Of a stretch of 64,000 nucleotides of DNA, positions 43,262 to 51,541 are shown piece after piece (position 1 is the first letter of the stretch; each line of letters begins with the position of its first letter). The notes under the pieces were generated by a model. It did not search any database. It had not been told where the DNA came from and saw only the letters and a program-made list of their open reading frames with translations. The position numbers and the translations under genes are program-made. Origin of the DNA: CBDBCU01 sp965203435 (GTDB lineage: Bacteria > Chloroflexota > Dehalococcoidia > Lucifugimonadales > UBA3495); the NCBI GenBank assembly GCA_965203435.1, contig CBDBCU010000006.1, positions 474,222 through 538,221 of the forward strand. Direction: 5' to 3'.

Positions 43262-44809
43262 TTACCCGTCGCCGCCGGTCTGCGGGGCAGTAGCGGCCGG
43301 CCGGGTTTCCGCCCGACTCTTTTCTCCCGGCGTCCGCTGAAACATTGCCACAACGCTGCCGGCAATCATTATCCACACTACGGCCAGGGCGGAAATCTGA
43401 AAGCCGTCCAGATAGTAGGGTTGAGCCTGGGCCGGCGTCATCAGGTCAATGGCTACCGGCAGGGCCAATCCCAGCACCGTGGCGCTGACCGTCGTGCCAA
43501 TGGAATGGCCCATCTGCCGGGTAGTTTCCAGCATCCCGGAGGCAAAGCTGCGGTTTTCCGGCAGGCTGTTCATCACCGTGGCATTGTTGGGCGAATTGAA
43601 CAGGTTGGAGCCGACGGCAATGGGCAGCAGCAGGAGCGGCAAAGCCCAAATCGGCACATCGTCGGCGAAAAAGCCGGCCAGAAAGAACCCGGCGGCAATC
43701 AGCAGCAGGGAGCCGGGCCGCAGCCAGCGGGGATTGCGCCGGTCATGCACCCAGCCGCCCAGGGTCGGCAGGAACAAGCCCATAAACTGATTGGGCAGCA
43801 GCACCAGGGCCGCCACGATGGGCGCCTGCCCCAATCCATTCTCCACCAGAATGGGTATCAGCGTGGTAACGGCCAGCATCGACAGGTGAAAAGTGGTGTT
43901 GGTGAACAGGGCCATGGAAAAATACTTCTGCTTGAAGTAGCCAAAGTCCACGAAAGGATCGCTGCTGCGCTGCTGAATCACAAAGAACAGGGCCAGGCAG
44001 GCCAGGAACAGCAGGTGCATCGGCAGGTGGTAGCTCAAGGCGTCCGGGGAAGTAAAGGATTCCGCCCCTTCGTGGATGTGCAGCCCGGACAAGATGAACG
44101 CCCCCAGGGTAACGACCATCAAGGCCGCGCCCAGGTAGTTGATCGAAACCCGTTTCATCTCCGCCGCCGCCTGCTCGCCGTGATACTTCAGCAGCGGATA
44201 ACTGCAATAAATCGCCAGCAGTCCGATGGGCAGGGAAGTCAGAAAGACCAGCCGCCAGCCCCAGTGCAGGGCAAAGAATTGCAGGAAAAGCCCGAACAGC
44301 CCCAAGCCAATCAGCGTGCCGAACCGGGCGGCCACCACCGGCACGGCAAAGGCCCGGCCGCGCTCGGCGGCCGGAAACACCATAGCCAGGATGGCGTTGG
44401 AATTGGCGGTAATCAGTGCCCCGCCAATGCCCACAACGCCGCTCCACAGAATCAGCTGATTGGGCGTAAAGGAAGTGGCCGACAGCACGCTGGCCGTGGA
44501 CAGGATAATCGCGCCGACAAAATAGACCCGCACATGGCCGTACTTCTGCCCCAAGCGGGCCGCCAGAAAGACCGTGCTGCCCAGCATCAGCAGCCGGATG
44601 ACCACCATCCACGCCGCTTGGGCCACATCAATCTCAAAATGGCGGGCCACCGACGGAATGACCAAGGCAATAGGCATACTGGACAACTGCACCAGCAGCT
44701 GCGTGGCGGCCAAGCCAATCAGCGTTTCCCGCCGCTGCCGGTCAGTGCCCAGCTCCTTGAAATTGCCGATGACATTGAGCCGGATCAGGATTAAACGGGC
44801 GAAAACCAA
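43262..44809 (-). CDS. MFS transporter, DHA2-like
   Basis: 515 residues with about 14 hydrophobic segments, typical of the drug:H+ antiporter-2 group. Landmarks: LLVQLSSMPIALVIPSVARH, MVVIRLLMLGSTVFLAARLG-QKYGH (motif A-like loop), GIGGALITANSNAILAMVFP and ARFGTLIGLGLFGLFLQFF. It is an inner-membrane exporter of unknown substrate. There is no adjacent regulator on its strand. Confidence 0.85.
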   Translation of the reverse strand: MVFARLILIRLNVIGNFKELGTDRQRRETLIGLAATQLLVQLSSMPIALVIPSVARHFEIDVAQAAWMVVIRLLMLGSTVFLAARLGQKYGHVRVYFVGAIILSTASVLSATSFTPNQLILWSGVVGIGGALITANSNAILAMVFPAAERGRAFAVPVVAARFGTLIGLGLFGLFLQFFALHWGWRLVFLTSLPIGLLAIYCSYPLLKYHGEQAAAEMKRVSINYLGAALMVVTLGAFILSGLHIHEGAESFTSPDALSYHLPMHLLFLACLALFFVIQQRSSDPFVDFGYFKQKYFSMALFTNTTFHLSMLAVTTLIPILVENGLGQAPIVAALVLLPNQFMGLFLPTLGGWVHDRRNPRWLRPGSLLLIAAGFFLAGFFADDVPIWALPLLLLPIAVGSNLFNSPNNATVMNSLPENRSFASGMLETTRQMGHSIGTTVSATVLGLALPVAIDLMTPAQAQPYYLDGFQISALAVVWIMIAGSVVAMFQRTPGEKSRAETRPAATAPQTGGDG

Positions 44810-45005
44810 CCGGCCTCCTTATGATGGGGACGATTGCGGCGTTAGCGGATTAGGCCAACCAGCCGGGGTTAACCGGCTCAGGCTATAGCAACGATTCCGT
44901 TCGGTTGTGGCCTATTATCCCGCTCCCCTTGCGGTCTATTTCCGCTCATCCTGAACTTGTTGAAGGACGCGCGGGGCCGGTCGGAACGGGTATCCCAGCC
45001 GCCGG

Positions 45006-45248
45006 CTACTTGCGGAAAAAAGCCCGGTTTTTCCGCACATAATCCCGCCACTGCCCCGGCACGGCGAACTCGTCAAAAATGGCGTTCACCGGGCAGGCCG
45101 ACTCGCAGTAGGCGCAATCGATGCAGTCGTCCGGATTGATGAAATACATCTGCTCGGCCGCGTCCGTGTGGATGCAATCCACCGGGCAGACTTCGACGCA
45201 GGAAGCGTCTTTGACGCCGATGCAGGGTTCGGTTATTACGAAAGGCAT
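45006..45248 (-). CDS. Ferredoxin, 7Fe/8Fe type
   Basis: 80 residues from the ATG at 45246-45248 with GGGAGGAAAGGG upstream. Cysteine clusters: C-x7-C-x3-C-x3-C (CIGVKDASCVEVCPVDC) and C-x2-C-x2-C-x3-C-P (CIDCAYCESACP), the pattern of a bacterial 7Fe ferredoxin. It carries electrons in the cytoplasm. The C-tail WRDYVRKNRAFFRK is basic. Divergent from the LysR gene with overlapping promoters. Confidence 0.93.
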   Translation of the reverse strand: MPFVITEPCIGVKDASCVEVCPVDCIHTDAAEQMYFINPDDCIDCAYCESACPVNAIFDEFAVPGQWRDYVRKNRAFFRK

Positions 45249-45336
45249 CAGTCCCTTTCCTCCCATCCGGCGGAGACCAAGGCCATTGATTGCGGTATTG
45301 CCGGGCGCGGCCGCGCCGCCGCCCTCAGCTAAAGCA

Positions 45337-45387
45337 ATTTTCAATAACATTAACTATTTTGTCAAGTGATATTGCCGGATATATTAT
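45337..45387. promoter_or_regulatory. Back-to-back promoters of ferredoxin and LysR genes
   Basis: Plus strand: TTGTCA (45359-45364), 17-base spacer, TATTAT (45382-45387). Minus strand: TTGACA (45360-45365), 17-base spacer, GAAAAT (45337-45342). The two -35 boxes overlap, so one regulator could control both genes. Confidence 0.6.
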
Positions 45388-45432
45388 ATTTGTGTATGCT
45401 AGGTTAATCCGGTAGCGAGGTAGCGCCCAGCC

Positions 45433-46395
45433 ATGGAACTGCGGGAAATCATCAGCTTTTACCATGTAGCCCGTCTGCACAGCGTCTCCAAGGCGGCCCG
45501 GCGGCTGGAACTGGGCCAGCCCACGGTCACCACCCACCTGCGGAAACTGGAGGACGAGTTCGGAATTATCCTCTTTGACCGCATCAAGCGCCCCATTCAG
45601 CTCACCTCCGAAGGGCATATCTTTATGGAGCTGATAACCCCCATCGTCGAGTCGGTGGATGCCCTGAAAACCCAGATGGACTACACCGAGCGGCGGGGTT
45701 CCCTGCACATTGGCGCTTACCCCGACCTGGTCACTTACCACCTGCCCCGGCCCATTCAGTCCTTCCTGGGCTTTTACCCGGACGTGCGCTTGCAGTTGAC
45801 CGCCCGGTCTTACGCCAGCCTGATTCAGCTGGTCAAGTCCGGGGAGTTGGACTTGGCAATCTGCTCTCCGCCGCTGGTGGATGAACCCTCCCTGACCTTT
45901 TCCGAGCTTTTCGGCTACAGCGTGGTGCTGTTGACCCCGCCGGGCCATCAGCTCTTGCAGAAACACCCCATCAGCCTGCACGACATCGCCAGCTGGCCGC
46001 TGATCCTCTCCAGCCCGGAAAGCCTGACCCGCCGCAACCTGGAGCAGGCGTTCAAGGACAGCGGCATCGCCTTTGACATAGTGCTGGTCGTTGACCACGC
46101 CGAGTCGGTAAAGCAGTATGTGGAAATCGGCATGGGCGTGGCGATCGGCAACGACTTTACCCTGCATCCGGAAGATCACGACAAGCTGGGCGTCGTTTCC
46201 CTGGAGCATATTTTCCCGTCCTCGGTTATCGGGGTTTGTACCCTCAAAGGCAAGTTCCTGGGCCGGGCCGTGCGGAATTTTATGGATACCCTGGCCGAGC
46301 ATCTGAACGATTTTCATGTCCACCTCGAGGAATGGGAAACGCCGCATCCCGACCCGGCCGCCAGTCCCTCCGGTCTGGTCAGCGTGGGAGACTGA
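45433..46395 (+). CDS. LysR-family transcriptional regulator
   Basis: 320 residues. Winged HTH at the N-terminus: ISFYHVARLHSVSKAARRLE followed by LGQPTVTTHLRKLEDEFGII. The effector domain has LHIGAYPDLVTYHLPRPIQS and ELDLAICSPPLVDEPSLTFS. CysB/Cbl-like in the arrangement of the effector domain. It is divergent from the ferredoxin, which it may control. Terminator at 46441-46476. Confidence 0.9.
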   Translation: MELREIISFYHVARLHSVSKAARRLELGQPTVTTHLRKLEDEFGIILFDRIKRPIQLTSEGHIFMELITPIVESVDALKTQMDYTERRGSLHIGAYPDLVTYHLPRPIQSFLGFYPDVRLQLTARSYASLIQLVKSGELDLAICSPPLVDEPSLTFSELFGYSVVLLTPPGHQLLQKHPISLHDIASWPLILSSPESLTRRNLEQAFKDSGIAFDIVLVVDHAESVKQYVEIGMGVAIGNDFTLHPEDHDKLGVVSLEHIFPSSVIGVCTLKGKFLGRAVRNFMDTLAEHLNDFHVHLEEWETPHPDPAASPSGLVSVGD

Positions 46396-46440
46396 CTGAT
46401 TCCGCCGACCGGTCGGCTAGGATTCCCCAAGGGCCGAAAA

Positions 46441-46478
46441 AGAAACGACCCGGAACCGCCGTTCCGGGTCGTTTCTTA
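46441..46478. terminator. Bidirectional terminator between LysR and DUF951 genes
   Basis: AGAAACGACCCGGAAC (46441-46456), loop CGCC, GTTCCGGGTCGTTTCT (46461-46476), then TA. The A-rich 5' side and T-rich 3' side let it serve both convergent genes. Confidence 0.85.
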
Positions 46479-46691
46479 TCGAGGGTCATCGGCCGGGCCG
46501 CTTATGGATTTGCGGATTACTTCCCGCACCCGCCGCTCCAGGTAGGGGCGCGGCAGCATTACATAATGGCGGCACTTCAGGCATTGGATACCGATGTCCG
46601 CCCCCAGGCGGTGGACGCGCCACTGGTAGCCGCCGCAGGGGTGGGCTTTTTTCATCCGCACTTCGTCGCCGATGTTCAGGTTCAGGGCCAT
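46476..46691 (-). CDS. DUF951 family small protein
   Basis: 71 residues. LNIGDEVRMKKAHPCGGYQW, then ADIGIQCLKCRHYVMLPRPY-LERR matches DUF951 (pattern MKK.HPCG...W.....G.DI...C..C...VMLPR). Conserved cysteines Cys19, Cys37 and Cys40 suggest zinc or nucleic acid binding. Role unknown. It overlaps pyrF by 10 bases, so is translated with it. Confidence 0.9.
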   Translation of the reverse strand: MALNLNIGDEVRMKKAHPCGGYQWRVHRLGADIGIQCLKCRHYVMLPRPYLERRVREVIRKSISGPADDPR

Positions 46692-47518
46692 CCCTTGCCT
46701 TCAGCCGCCAGTATTGCGTTGATTTTGTCCCGCAGATGGGCGGCGGCTTGGCGCGCGGCCGCCGCGTATTCCGTCCCCGCATCCGCGTAAATAATGCTGC
46801 GGGAAACGTTGATAATAGCCCGCCGCCCCCGGCTATCTACGCCATAGCGCACCGCGGCCGCCAGATCGCCGCCCTGAACGCCGACGCCGGGAATCAGTAG
46901 GGGCCGGTCGGGGCCAATCTGGCGGATCGCCGCCAACTGCTCCGGGACGGTGGCTCCCACTACCAGCCCCAGGTTGGCCCCGGGATGCCATTCCAAGGCG
47001 GCCCGGGCCAAGTGTTCGTAGAGGGGAATCTGTCCATAAGGTGACGCCACGGTCAAATCCTGCAAATCGGCCGCCCCGGGATTGGAACCCCTACACCAGA
47101 GGAAAACGCCCCGGCCGCTATCCTCCAGAAAGGGCAACACCGTATCGGCGCCGCCCCAGGGATTGACGGTAACGGCGTCAAAATCCCACACCTGAAACAT
47201 AGCCCGGGCATAGGCCGCCGCCGAAGGGCCTACATCGCCGCGCTTGGCATCGCCGATCAGCAGCGTCTCCGGGGCCACTTGCCGAAGGTAGTCCACGGTG
47301 GCGGCCAGGGCTTGCCGGCCGCTTTCCCCCATCGCCGCGTAGAAAGCCAGGTTGGGCTTGTAGGCGCAGACCAGATCCCGGGTAGCGTCGATAATAGCCC
47401 GATTAAACTCCCAAACATCCCCAACCGGCAGCCGGGCCGGCTCCGGGTCGAGGCCAACACAAAGCAGGCTGCGGTTGACCGCGGCCGCCCTTTCCAATTT
47501 TTCCAGGTAATCAGGCAT
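46682..47518 (-). CDS. pyrF: Orotidine-5'-phosphate decarboxylase PyrF (type 2)
   Basis: 278 residues. LLCVGLDPEP at the start, AYKPNLAFYAAMG, the catalytic LLIGDAKRGDVGPSAAAYAR (D-x-K-R-x-D), NPWGGADTVLPFL, and LLIPGVGVQGGDLAAAVRYG. It decarboxylates OMP to UMP. It is apart from the main pyr operon (about 5 kb away) and lacks a PyrR site in its short leader. Confidence 0.95.
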   Translation of the reverse strand: MPDYLEKLERAAAVNRSLLCVGLDPEPARLPVGDVWEFNRAIIDATRDLVCAYKPNLAFYAAMGESGRQALAATVDYLRQVAPETLLIGDAKRGDVGPSAAAYARAMFQVWDFDAVTVNPWGGADTVLPFLEDSGRGVFLWCRGSNPGAADLQDLTVASPYGQIPLYEHLARAALEWHPGANLGLVVGATVPEQLAAIRQIGPDRPLLIPGVGVQGGDLAAAVRYGVDSRGRRAIINVSRSIIYADAGTEYAAAARQAAAHLRDKINAILAAEGKGWP

Positions 47519-47604
47519 AGCTATCCCCCCTTAGCTGCGGCTATTATAGCCCGGCGGCGCCGCTTTCTGCCATTCCCCGGCCGGTTTGCCGCCGGGCAAT
47601 CGCC

Positions 47605-47672
47605 TATAGAAACCGTCCTTCCTGTATATAAACCGTCCTTCCCGCGCAAGGGGGAATCCCGAAAGATCGTGG
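47605..47672. repeat. Partial family 2 palindromic sequence
   Basis: Two tandem part-copies: ATAGAAACCGTCCTTCCTG and TATAAACCGTCCTTCCCGCG-CAAGGGGGAATCC. No right arm follows. Confidence 0.6.
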
Positions 47673-47753
47673 AATCCGGATTCCTGTCCGCTTTGCCGAA
47701 ATTGGCGGCCCTTGCTACCATTGACGGCAACTTTCCGCCCCCGCGAGGCCGCC

Positions 47754-48443
47754 TTGAAACTGCATCCCCAACTGGTGGCAGCCCGGTTTTTGACCCGGCT
47801 GAACCGCTTTGCCGCCCTGGTGGAAATGGCCGGCCAGGAAGTTATGGTACACATCCCCAACTCCGGGCGGATGCGGGAACTGCTGAAACCGGGCCGCCAT
47901 CTGCTGCTGACCCCGGTAGCCGGGGAACATCGCAAAACCCGCTTTGACCTGACCCTGGTGGACTCGGGTACAACTCTGGTATCGGCGGATACCCGGCTGC
48001 CCAATGGATTGGTAGCCGCGGCCCTGGCCGCCGGCGAATTGCCGCCCTTTCGGGAATATCCGGAACTGCGGCGGGAAGTGCGCTACGGCGACAGCCGGCT
48101 GGATTTCCTGCTGGAAAGTCCGGGCGGACGCTGCTACCTGGAAGTCAAGTCGGTTACGCTGGTAGTGGATGGCGTGGCTTTGTTCCCGGATGCGCCAACA
48201 ATTCGGGGAGTAAAACACCTCCGGGAATTGTCCCAGGCCGTAGCGGCCGGCCATCGGGCGGCGGCTCTTTTTGTCGTGCAGCGTGATGATGCCGTAGCCT
48301 TGGCCCCTAATGATGCCGCCGACCCGGAGTTTGGCGCGGCCCTGCGGGCGGCCCAAGCGGCCGGCGTGGAAGTTTATGCCTACGGCTGTCAAGTTTCCCC
48401 CGCCGAAATGCGCTTGGCCGCGCCGCTGCCGGTACAGTTATGA
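47754..48443 (+). CDS. sfsA: SfsA family protein
   Basis: 229 residues from the TTG at 47754 with GAGG upstream. VAARFLTRLNRFAALVEMAG, then VHIPNSGRMRELLKPG, LVSADTRLPNGLV, GDSRLDFLLESPGGRCYLEV-KSVTLV and HLRELSQAVAAGHRAA. The D-x(n)-E-x-K arrangement is a nuclease-like core, so SfsA may act on DNA. The stop overlaps the next start by 4 bases (ATGA). Confidence 0.93.
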   Translation: MKLHPQLVAARFLTRLNRFAALVEMAGQEVMVHIPNSGRMRELLKPGRHLLLTPVAGEHRKTRFDLTLVDSGTTLVSADTRLPNGLVAAALAAGELPPFREYPELRREVRYGDSRLDFLLESPGGRCYLEVKSVTLVVDGVALFPDAPTIRGVKHLRELSQAVAAGHRAAALFVVQRDDAVALAPNDAADPEFGAALRAAQAAGVEVYAYGCQVSPAEMRLAAPLPVQL

Positions 48444-49156
48444 CCGGGCCGGAAAGAGATGATCCGGCAGTGGCCGGCCGGGATACGCCGCTGCTAGAGG
48501 TTTATCGGCGGCTTTATCAGTCCTACGGGCCGCAGGGCTGGTGGCCGGGCGACGGGCCTTTTGCTGTAGTGGTCGGGGCCATCCTGACCCAAGCCGTTTC
48601 CTGGACTAATGTGGAACGGGCGATCCGTAACCTCAAGGCGGCCGATGCCTGGTCCTTCCCGGCCCTGCATCGCCTTTCCGATGGGGACCTGGCCGCGCTA
48701 CTCCGCCCGGCCGGCTATTTCAACGCCAAGGCCCGCAAGCTGAAAGCCTTTGCCGCCTATGTGCTGGAACGCTATGACGGCGATTTGGCGGCAATGCTGG
48801 CGCGGGATACCCAAGCCCTGCGCGCCGAACTGCTTTCCCTCTACGGCATTGGCCCGGAAACCGCCGACGACATCCTGGTGTACGCCGCCGGCCGCCCCTC
48901 CTTTGTCATTGACGCCTACACTATCCGCATCCTGAAACGGCTGGGCTTGACGCCGGAGAGCGGCCAAGGGGGCTATGGGGATTTTCAGCAGTTGTTTCAT
49001 CAACAGCTGCCGCCGGACGCCGCCCTCTTTAACGAGTTTCACGCCCTGCTGGACTGGCACGCCAAAGTCGCCTGCCGCAAAATCCCCCGCTGCGCCGACT
49101 GCTGCCTGCGGGATATGTGCTTGACCGGCCGGGGACTGGCGGGTGGATCCGGATAA
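48440..49156 (+). CDS. Endonuclease III-like DNA glycosylase (HhH-GPD)
   Basis: 238 residues. Helix-hairpin-helix LLSLYGIGPETADDILVYAAG followed by the catalytic Asp in FVIDAYTIRILKRLG; the [4Fe-4S] loop CRKIPRCADCCLRDMC at the C-terminus. The Lys of EndoIII (LPGVGxKTA) is replaced by Glu in GIGPETADD, so it is probably a monofunctional glycosylase like the HhH-GPD group that removes damaged or mispaired bases. It is co-translated with sfsA, a possible nuclease. Confidence 0.9.
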   Translation: MTGPERDDPAVAGRDTPLLEVYRRLYQSYGPQGWWPGDGPFAVVVGAILTQAVSWTNVERAIRNLKAADAWSFPALHRLSDGDLAALLRPAGYFNAKARKLKAFAAYVLERYDGDLAAMLARDTQALRAELLSLYGIGPETADDILVYAAGRPSFVIDAYTIRILKRLGLTPESGQGGYGDFQQLFHQQLPPDAALFNEFHALLDWHAKVACRKIPRCADCCLRDMCLTGRGLAGGSG

Positions 49157-49289
49157 AGGCGGTCAAACCGGTATCCCATTGCTTGCAGTGATTTCCGGCT
49201 TATCCTGAACTGGTTGCCAGACGAATAGTCCACCACAGAATGAATCGTTTCCATCGGGTCGGCGCGGCATAAAGCACCATATTCATTGC

Positions 49290-50291
49290 CTAAACCAACT
49301 TCAGCTGAGCCCCGCCGTAATCCTGATGCCCGTTCTTGCCGTCCAGATGCACCGCCGGGTAGCCCAGAGTCCGCAGATGCGCCGCCAAGTCGGGAAAGCC
49401 GTTGACCGTATAGACCTGCCGCGGCTGCACCTGCGTTACATAATCCACCAAATCCCGAAAATCGGCATGGTCGCTGTAGGGCAAACTGGCATCGCCGGGC
49501 CGCCCCCACTGCCGCCGCCGCGCGCCCGAAGCCCAGCCGGTCAATTCCAGATACCGCTTGCCCAAGTAGCGGTTCAAGTCTCCGTTCTTGCGCCGTCCCC
49601 CCGGCGGCCAGATCAGCACCTGCCCCTCGGCCCAATGCCCGTCAAAGCAGGCAAAGCGGCCCGGAAACGCCACCCCGGCCTGCTGATAGGCTTCCGCCAC
49701 CGCATAAATTCCCGGCTCCACCGCCACCTCAAATCCCGCCGCCAGCAAATAGTGCATCAGCTCCTGCGCCTTGCCCAGCCGCCAGCCCTCCACAATAGGC
49801 CGTTCCCCCCGCTCCAGCCACACCCGCAGCGTCCGATACGCCGTTTCCAGCACATTATCCTCTGGGGGAAAGCTGTATTCCGGCTTGCCATAAGTGGCTT
49901 CGATGACCAGAATATCGCACTCCACCGGGGTCAGCGGCTCGTTAATGGGACTGGGCCGGGTCTTGAAATCCCCGGTATAAAGCAACCGTTCCCCGGTTTC
50001 CCGGCGGGTTATCAGGGCTTGCGCCGAACCCAGGCAGTGGCCGGCCGGGTGCAGCGTCAGGGTATAGCCATCCCGCTCCAGCGGCTCCCCATAGTCCAGG
50101 GTGATGGGGTCGGATTTGTGCAGATAGTCGGCCAGCAGCAGCCGGGTGTTGGCGGTCAGGATGGGCTGCTGATGCCGGGCGGTATGGTCCGAATGGGCGT
50201 GGGAAATCAGCCCCACGGCCTGCTTGCGCCGGGAATCCAGCCACAAATCCAATTCCGGCAGATAGACGCCCCGGTCAAAAATCACTTCCAA
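49290..50291 (-). CDS. MBL-fold exonuclease (RNA 3'-processing/DNA-ligase-associated type)
   Basis: 333 residues. Metallo-beta-lactamase motif HAHSDH in ISHAHSDHTARHQQP, PAGHCLGSAQALI, LLYTGDFKTRPSPI, and the closing His in SLPYSDHADFRDLVDYV. It looks like a MBL/beta-CASP-related exonuclease; relatives pair with an ATP-dependent DNA ligase. No ligase is near in this window (the RNA-ligase-like gene is 34 kb away). Role in DNA or RNA end processing. Confidence 0.87.
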   Translation of the reverse strand: MEVIFDRGVYLPELDLWLDSRRKQAVGLISHAHSDHTARHQQPILTANTRLLLADYLHKSDPITLDYGEPLERDGYTLTLHPAGHCLGSAQALITRRETGERLLYTGDFKTRPSPINEPLTPVECDILVIEATYGKPEYSFPPEDNVLETAYRTLRVWLERGERPIVEGWRLGKAQELMHYLLAAGFEVAVEPGIYAVAEAYQQAGVAFPGRFACFDGHWAEGQVLIWPPGGRRKNGDLNRYLGKRYLELTGWASGARRRQWGRPGDASLPYSDHADFRDLVDYVTQVQPRQVYTVNGFPDLAAHLRTLGYPAVHLDGKNGHQDYGGAQLKLV

Positions 50292-50374
50292 AACTGACGA
50301 TCCCCGGCCTAAAATTGGCGATTAGGATGACCGGCTATTGCCGCCAGCCCTTGCCGGTCCTGGGCGCCTGCCCG

Positions 50375-50656
50375 CTAATCATTGCGCGGCTGATACCCCC
50401 AATAGCCGGCCACCGGGCGGCCATCCGGCGACCAGTAACCTACCCGTACCCCGTAAAAAACGCCGTTAGGCCGTCGTTCCAACAGCCTCTGGAAAGCGTA
50501 AGGGTCCTCGGCGTCAATTTCGTAGTCGCCGCTCTCGATGTCAATGGAGACAAACTTTCCCTTTTCGGCTGGGGCCAGCGTGGGAAAGATCTGCTCCATG
50601 TAAATCGATTGGCCCCGGGCCGAAATTTCGTCCGGCGCGTAGTCTGACTTAGGCAT
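50375..50656 (-). CDS. Small protein paired with retropepsin-like gene, paralogue 2
   Basis: 93 residues from the ATG at 50654-50656 with AAGGAGG upstream. It has ISARGQSIYMEQIFPTLAPA, EKGKFVSIDIESGDYEIDAE and GVRVGYWSPDGRPVAGYWGY, nearly the same as the copy at 51068-51355. Its own -10-like TATACT is upstream (fwd 50692-50697). In cyanobacteria I recall such genes beside clan AA aspartic proteases, in a toxin-antitoxin-like layout. Confidence 0.75.
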   Translation of the reverse strand: MPKSDYAPDEISARGQSIYMEQIFPTLAPAEKGKFVSIDIESGDYEIDAEDPYAFQRLLERRPNGVFYGVRVGYWSPDGRPVAGYWGYQPRND

Positions 50657-50703
50657 ATTGCCCTCCTTGTCTCCGGCTGAAATTCGCCGCCAGTATAACC
50701 CGG

Positions 50704-51075
50704 TCAAAGGGAAAATTCCTCGATAGTCACCGGGCCGCCTTCCTGCAAATCAAAGCAGACCCGGCTGCCCCACAGCAGGAAAGTTCCCAGCAGCGGCGTC
50801 TCCGATTCCAGCACAATCACCAGCCGGGGGCGGTCATGCCAGAGTACGGTGGCTAGGTAGCTGTCTAACTGAACCCACTGACCGTCAGCCAGGATGAAAC
50901 CGTCCTGAGCGGGATACTCTAGCCCCAAGCTCCTGATTGTCTCCGGCGGCAGTACCAGATAGCCTTGAAACCCGGTGTCCAAGACTACCTCGACCGACTC
51001 CCGTTGCCCATCGCTGCCGATCAGGGTTACGGCCACCACCGCCTGCAGGGCGTGGTTCACCTGTCCGCTAATCAT
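50704..51075 (-). CDS. Clan AA (retropepsin-like) aspartic protease
   Basis: 123 residues from the ATG at 51073-51075. Active-site motif VVLDTGFQGYLVLPPETIRS (D-T-G) after two beta strands, then FILADGQWVQLDSYLATVLW and GTFLLWGSRVCFDLQEGG. Length is that of a single-lobe retropepsin, which acts as a dimer. It overlaps paralogue 1 by 8 bases, and paralogue 2 follows 47 bases later. Confidence 0.8.
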   Translation of the reverse strand: MISGQVNHALQAVVAVTLIGSDGQRESVEVVLDTGFQGYLVLPPETIRSLGLEYPAQDGFILADGQWVQLDSYLATVLWHDRPRLVIVLESETPLLGTFLLWGSRVCFDLQEGGPVTIEEFSL

Positions 51076-51355
51076 AGCGCGGCCGCGGCCGATACCCCCA
51101 ATAGCCGGCCACCGGGCGGCCATCCGGCGACCAGTAGCCTACCCGCACCCCGAAATAGACGCCCTCCGGCCGCCGCTCCCGCAGCCGCAGCATCGCATAG
51201 GGCTGCTCGGCGTCTATTTCGTAGTCGCCGCTCTCGATGTCGATGGAAACATACTTTCCCTTTTCGCCTTGGGCCAAGTTGGGGTAAATCCGCTCCATAT
51301 AAATGGCTTCGCCCCGGGCCGAGATTTCCTCCCGCGTGTAGTCGGCGCGTGGCAT
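51068..51355 (-). CDS. Small protein paired with retropepsin-like gene, paralogue 1
   Basis: 95 residues from the ATG at 51353-51355. It matches paralogue 2 at most positions (ISARGEAIYMERIYPNLAQG, EKGKYVSIDIESGDYEIDAE, GVRVGYWSPDGRPVAGYWGY). A very long frame runs through it from 53968, but only this stretch carries the family and a ribosome site (AAGGAGG). First in the small operon. Confidence 0.8.
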   Translation of the reverse strand: MPRADYTREEISARGEAIYMERIYPNLAQGEKGKYVSIDIESGDYEIDAEQPYAMLRLRERRPEGVYFGVRVGYWSPDGRPVAGYWGYRPRPRYD

Positions 51356-51470
51356 ATTGCCCTCCTTTTCCCCGGCGGAAGTTTCTTGCCGGTTGCTGCT
51401 GACTTTCCCCGGCGGAAAGTCCGTTGCCAGTATAGCACAGGCCGCCGGGCAGACTTTCTTAAAACCCCAT

Positions 51471-51499
51471 TTGACACTTCCCGCCCCAATCCCTAGACT
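51471..51499 (+). promoter_or_regulatory. Promoter of the molybdenum hydroxylase subunit
   Basis: TTGACA (51471-51476), 17-base spacer, TAGACT (51494-51499); ATG at 51542 with AAGGAGG upstream. Confidence 0.7.
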
Positions 51500-51541
51500 A
51501 GCCGCAACATCCGATTGCCCTAATTCATAAGGAGGCCGCCG

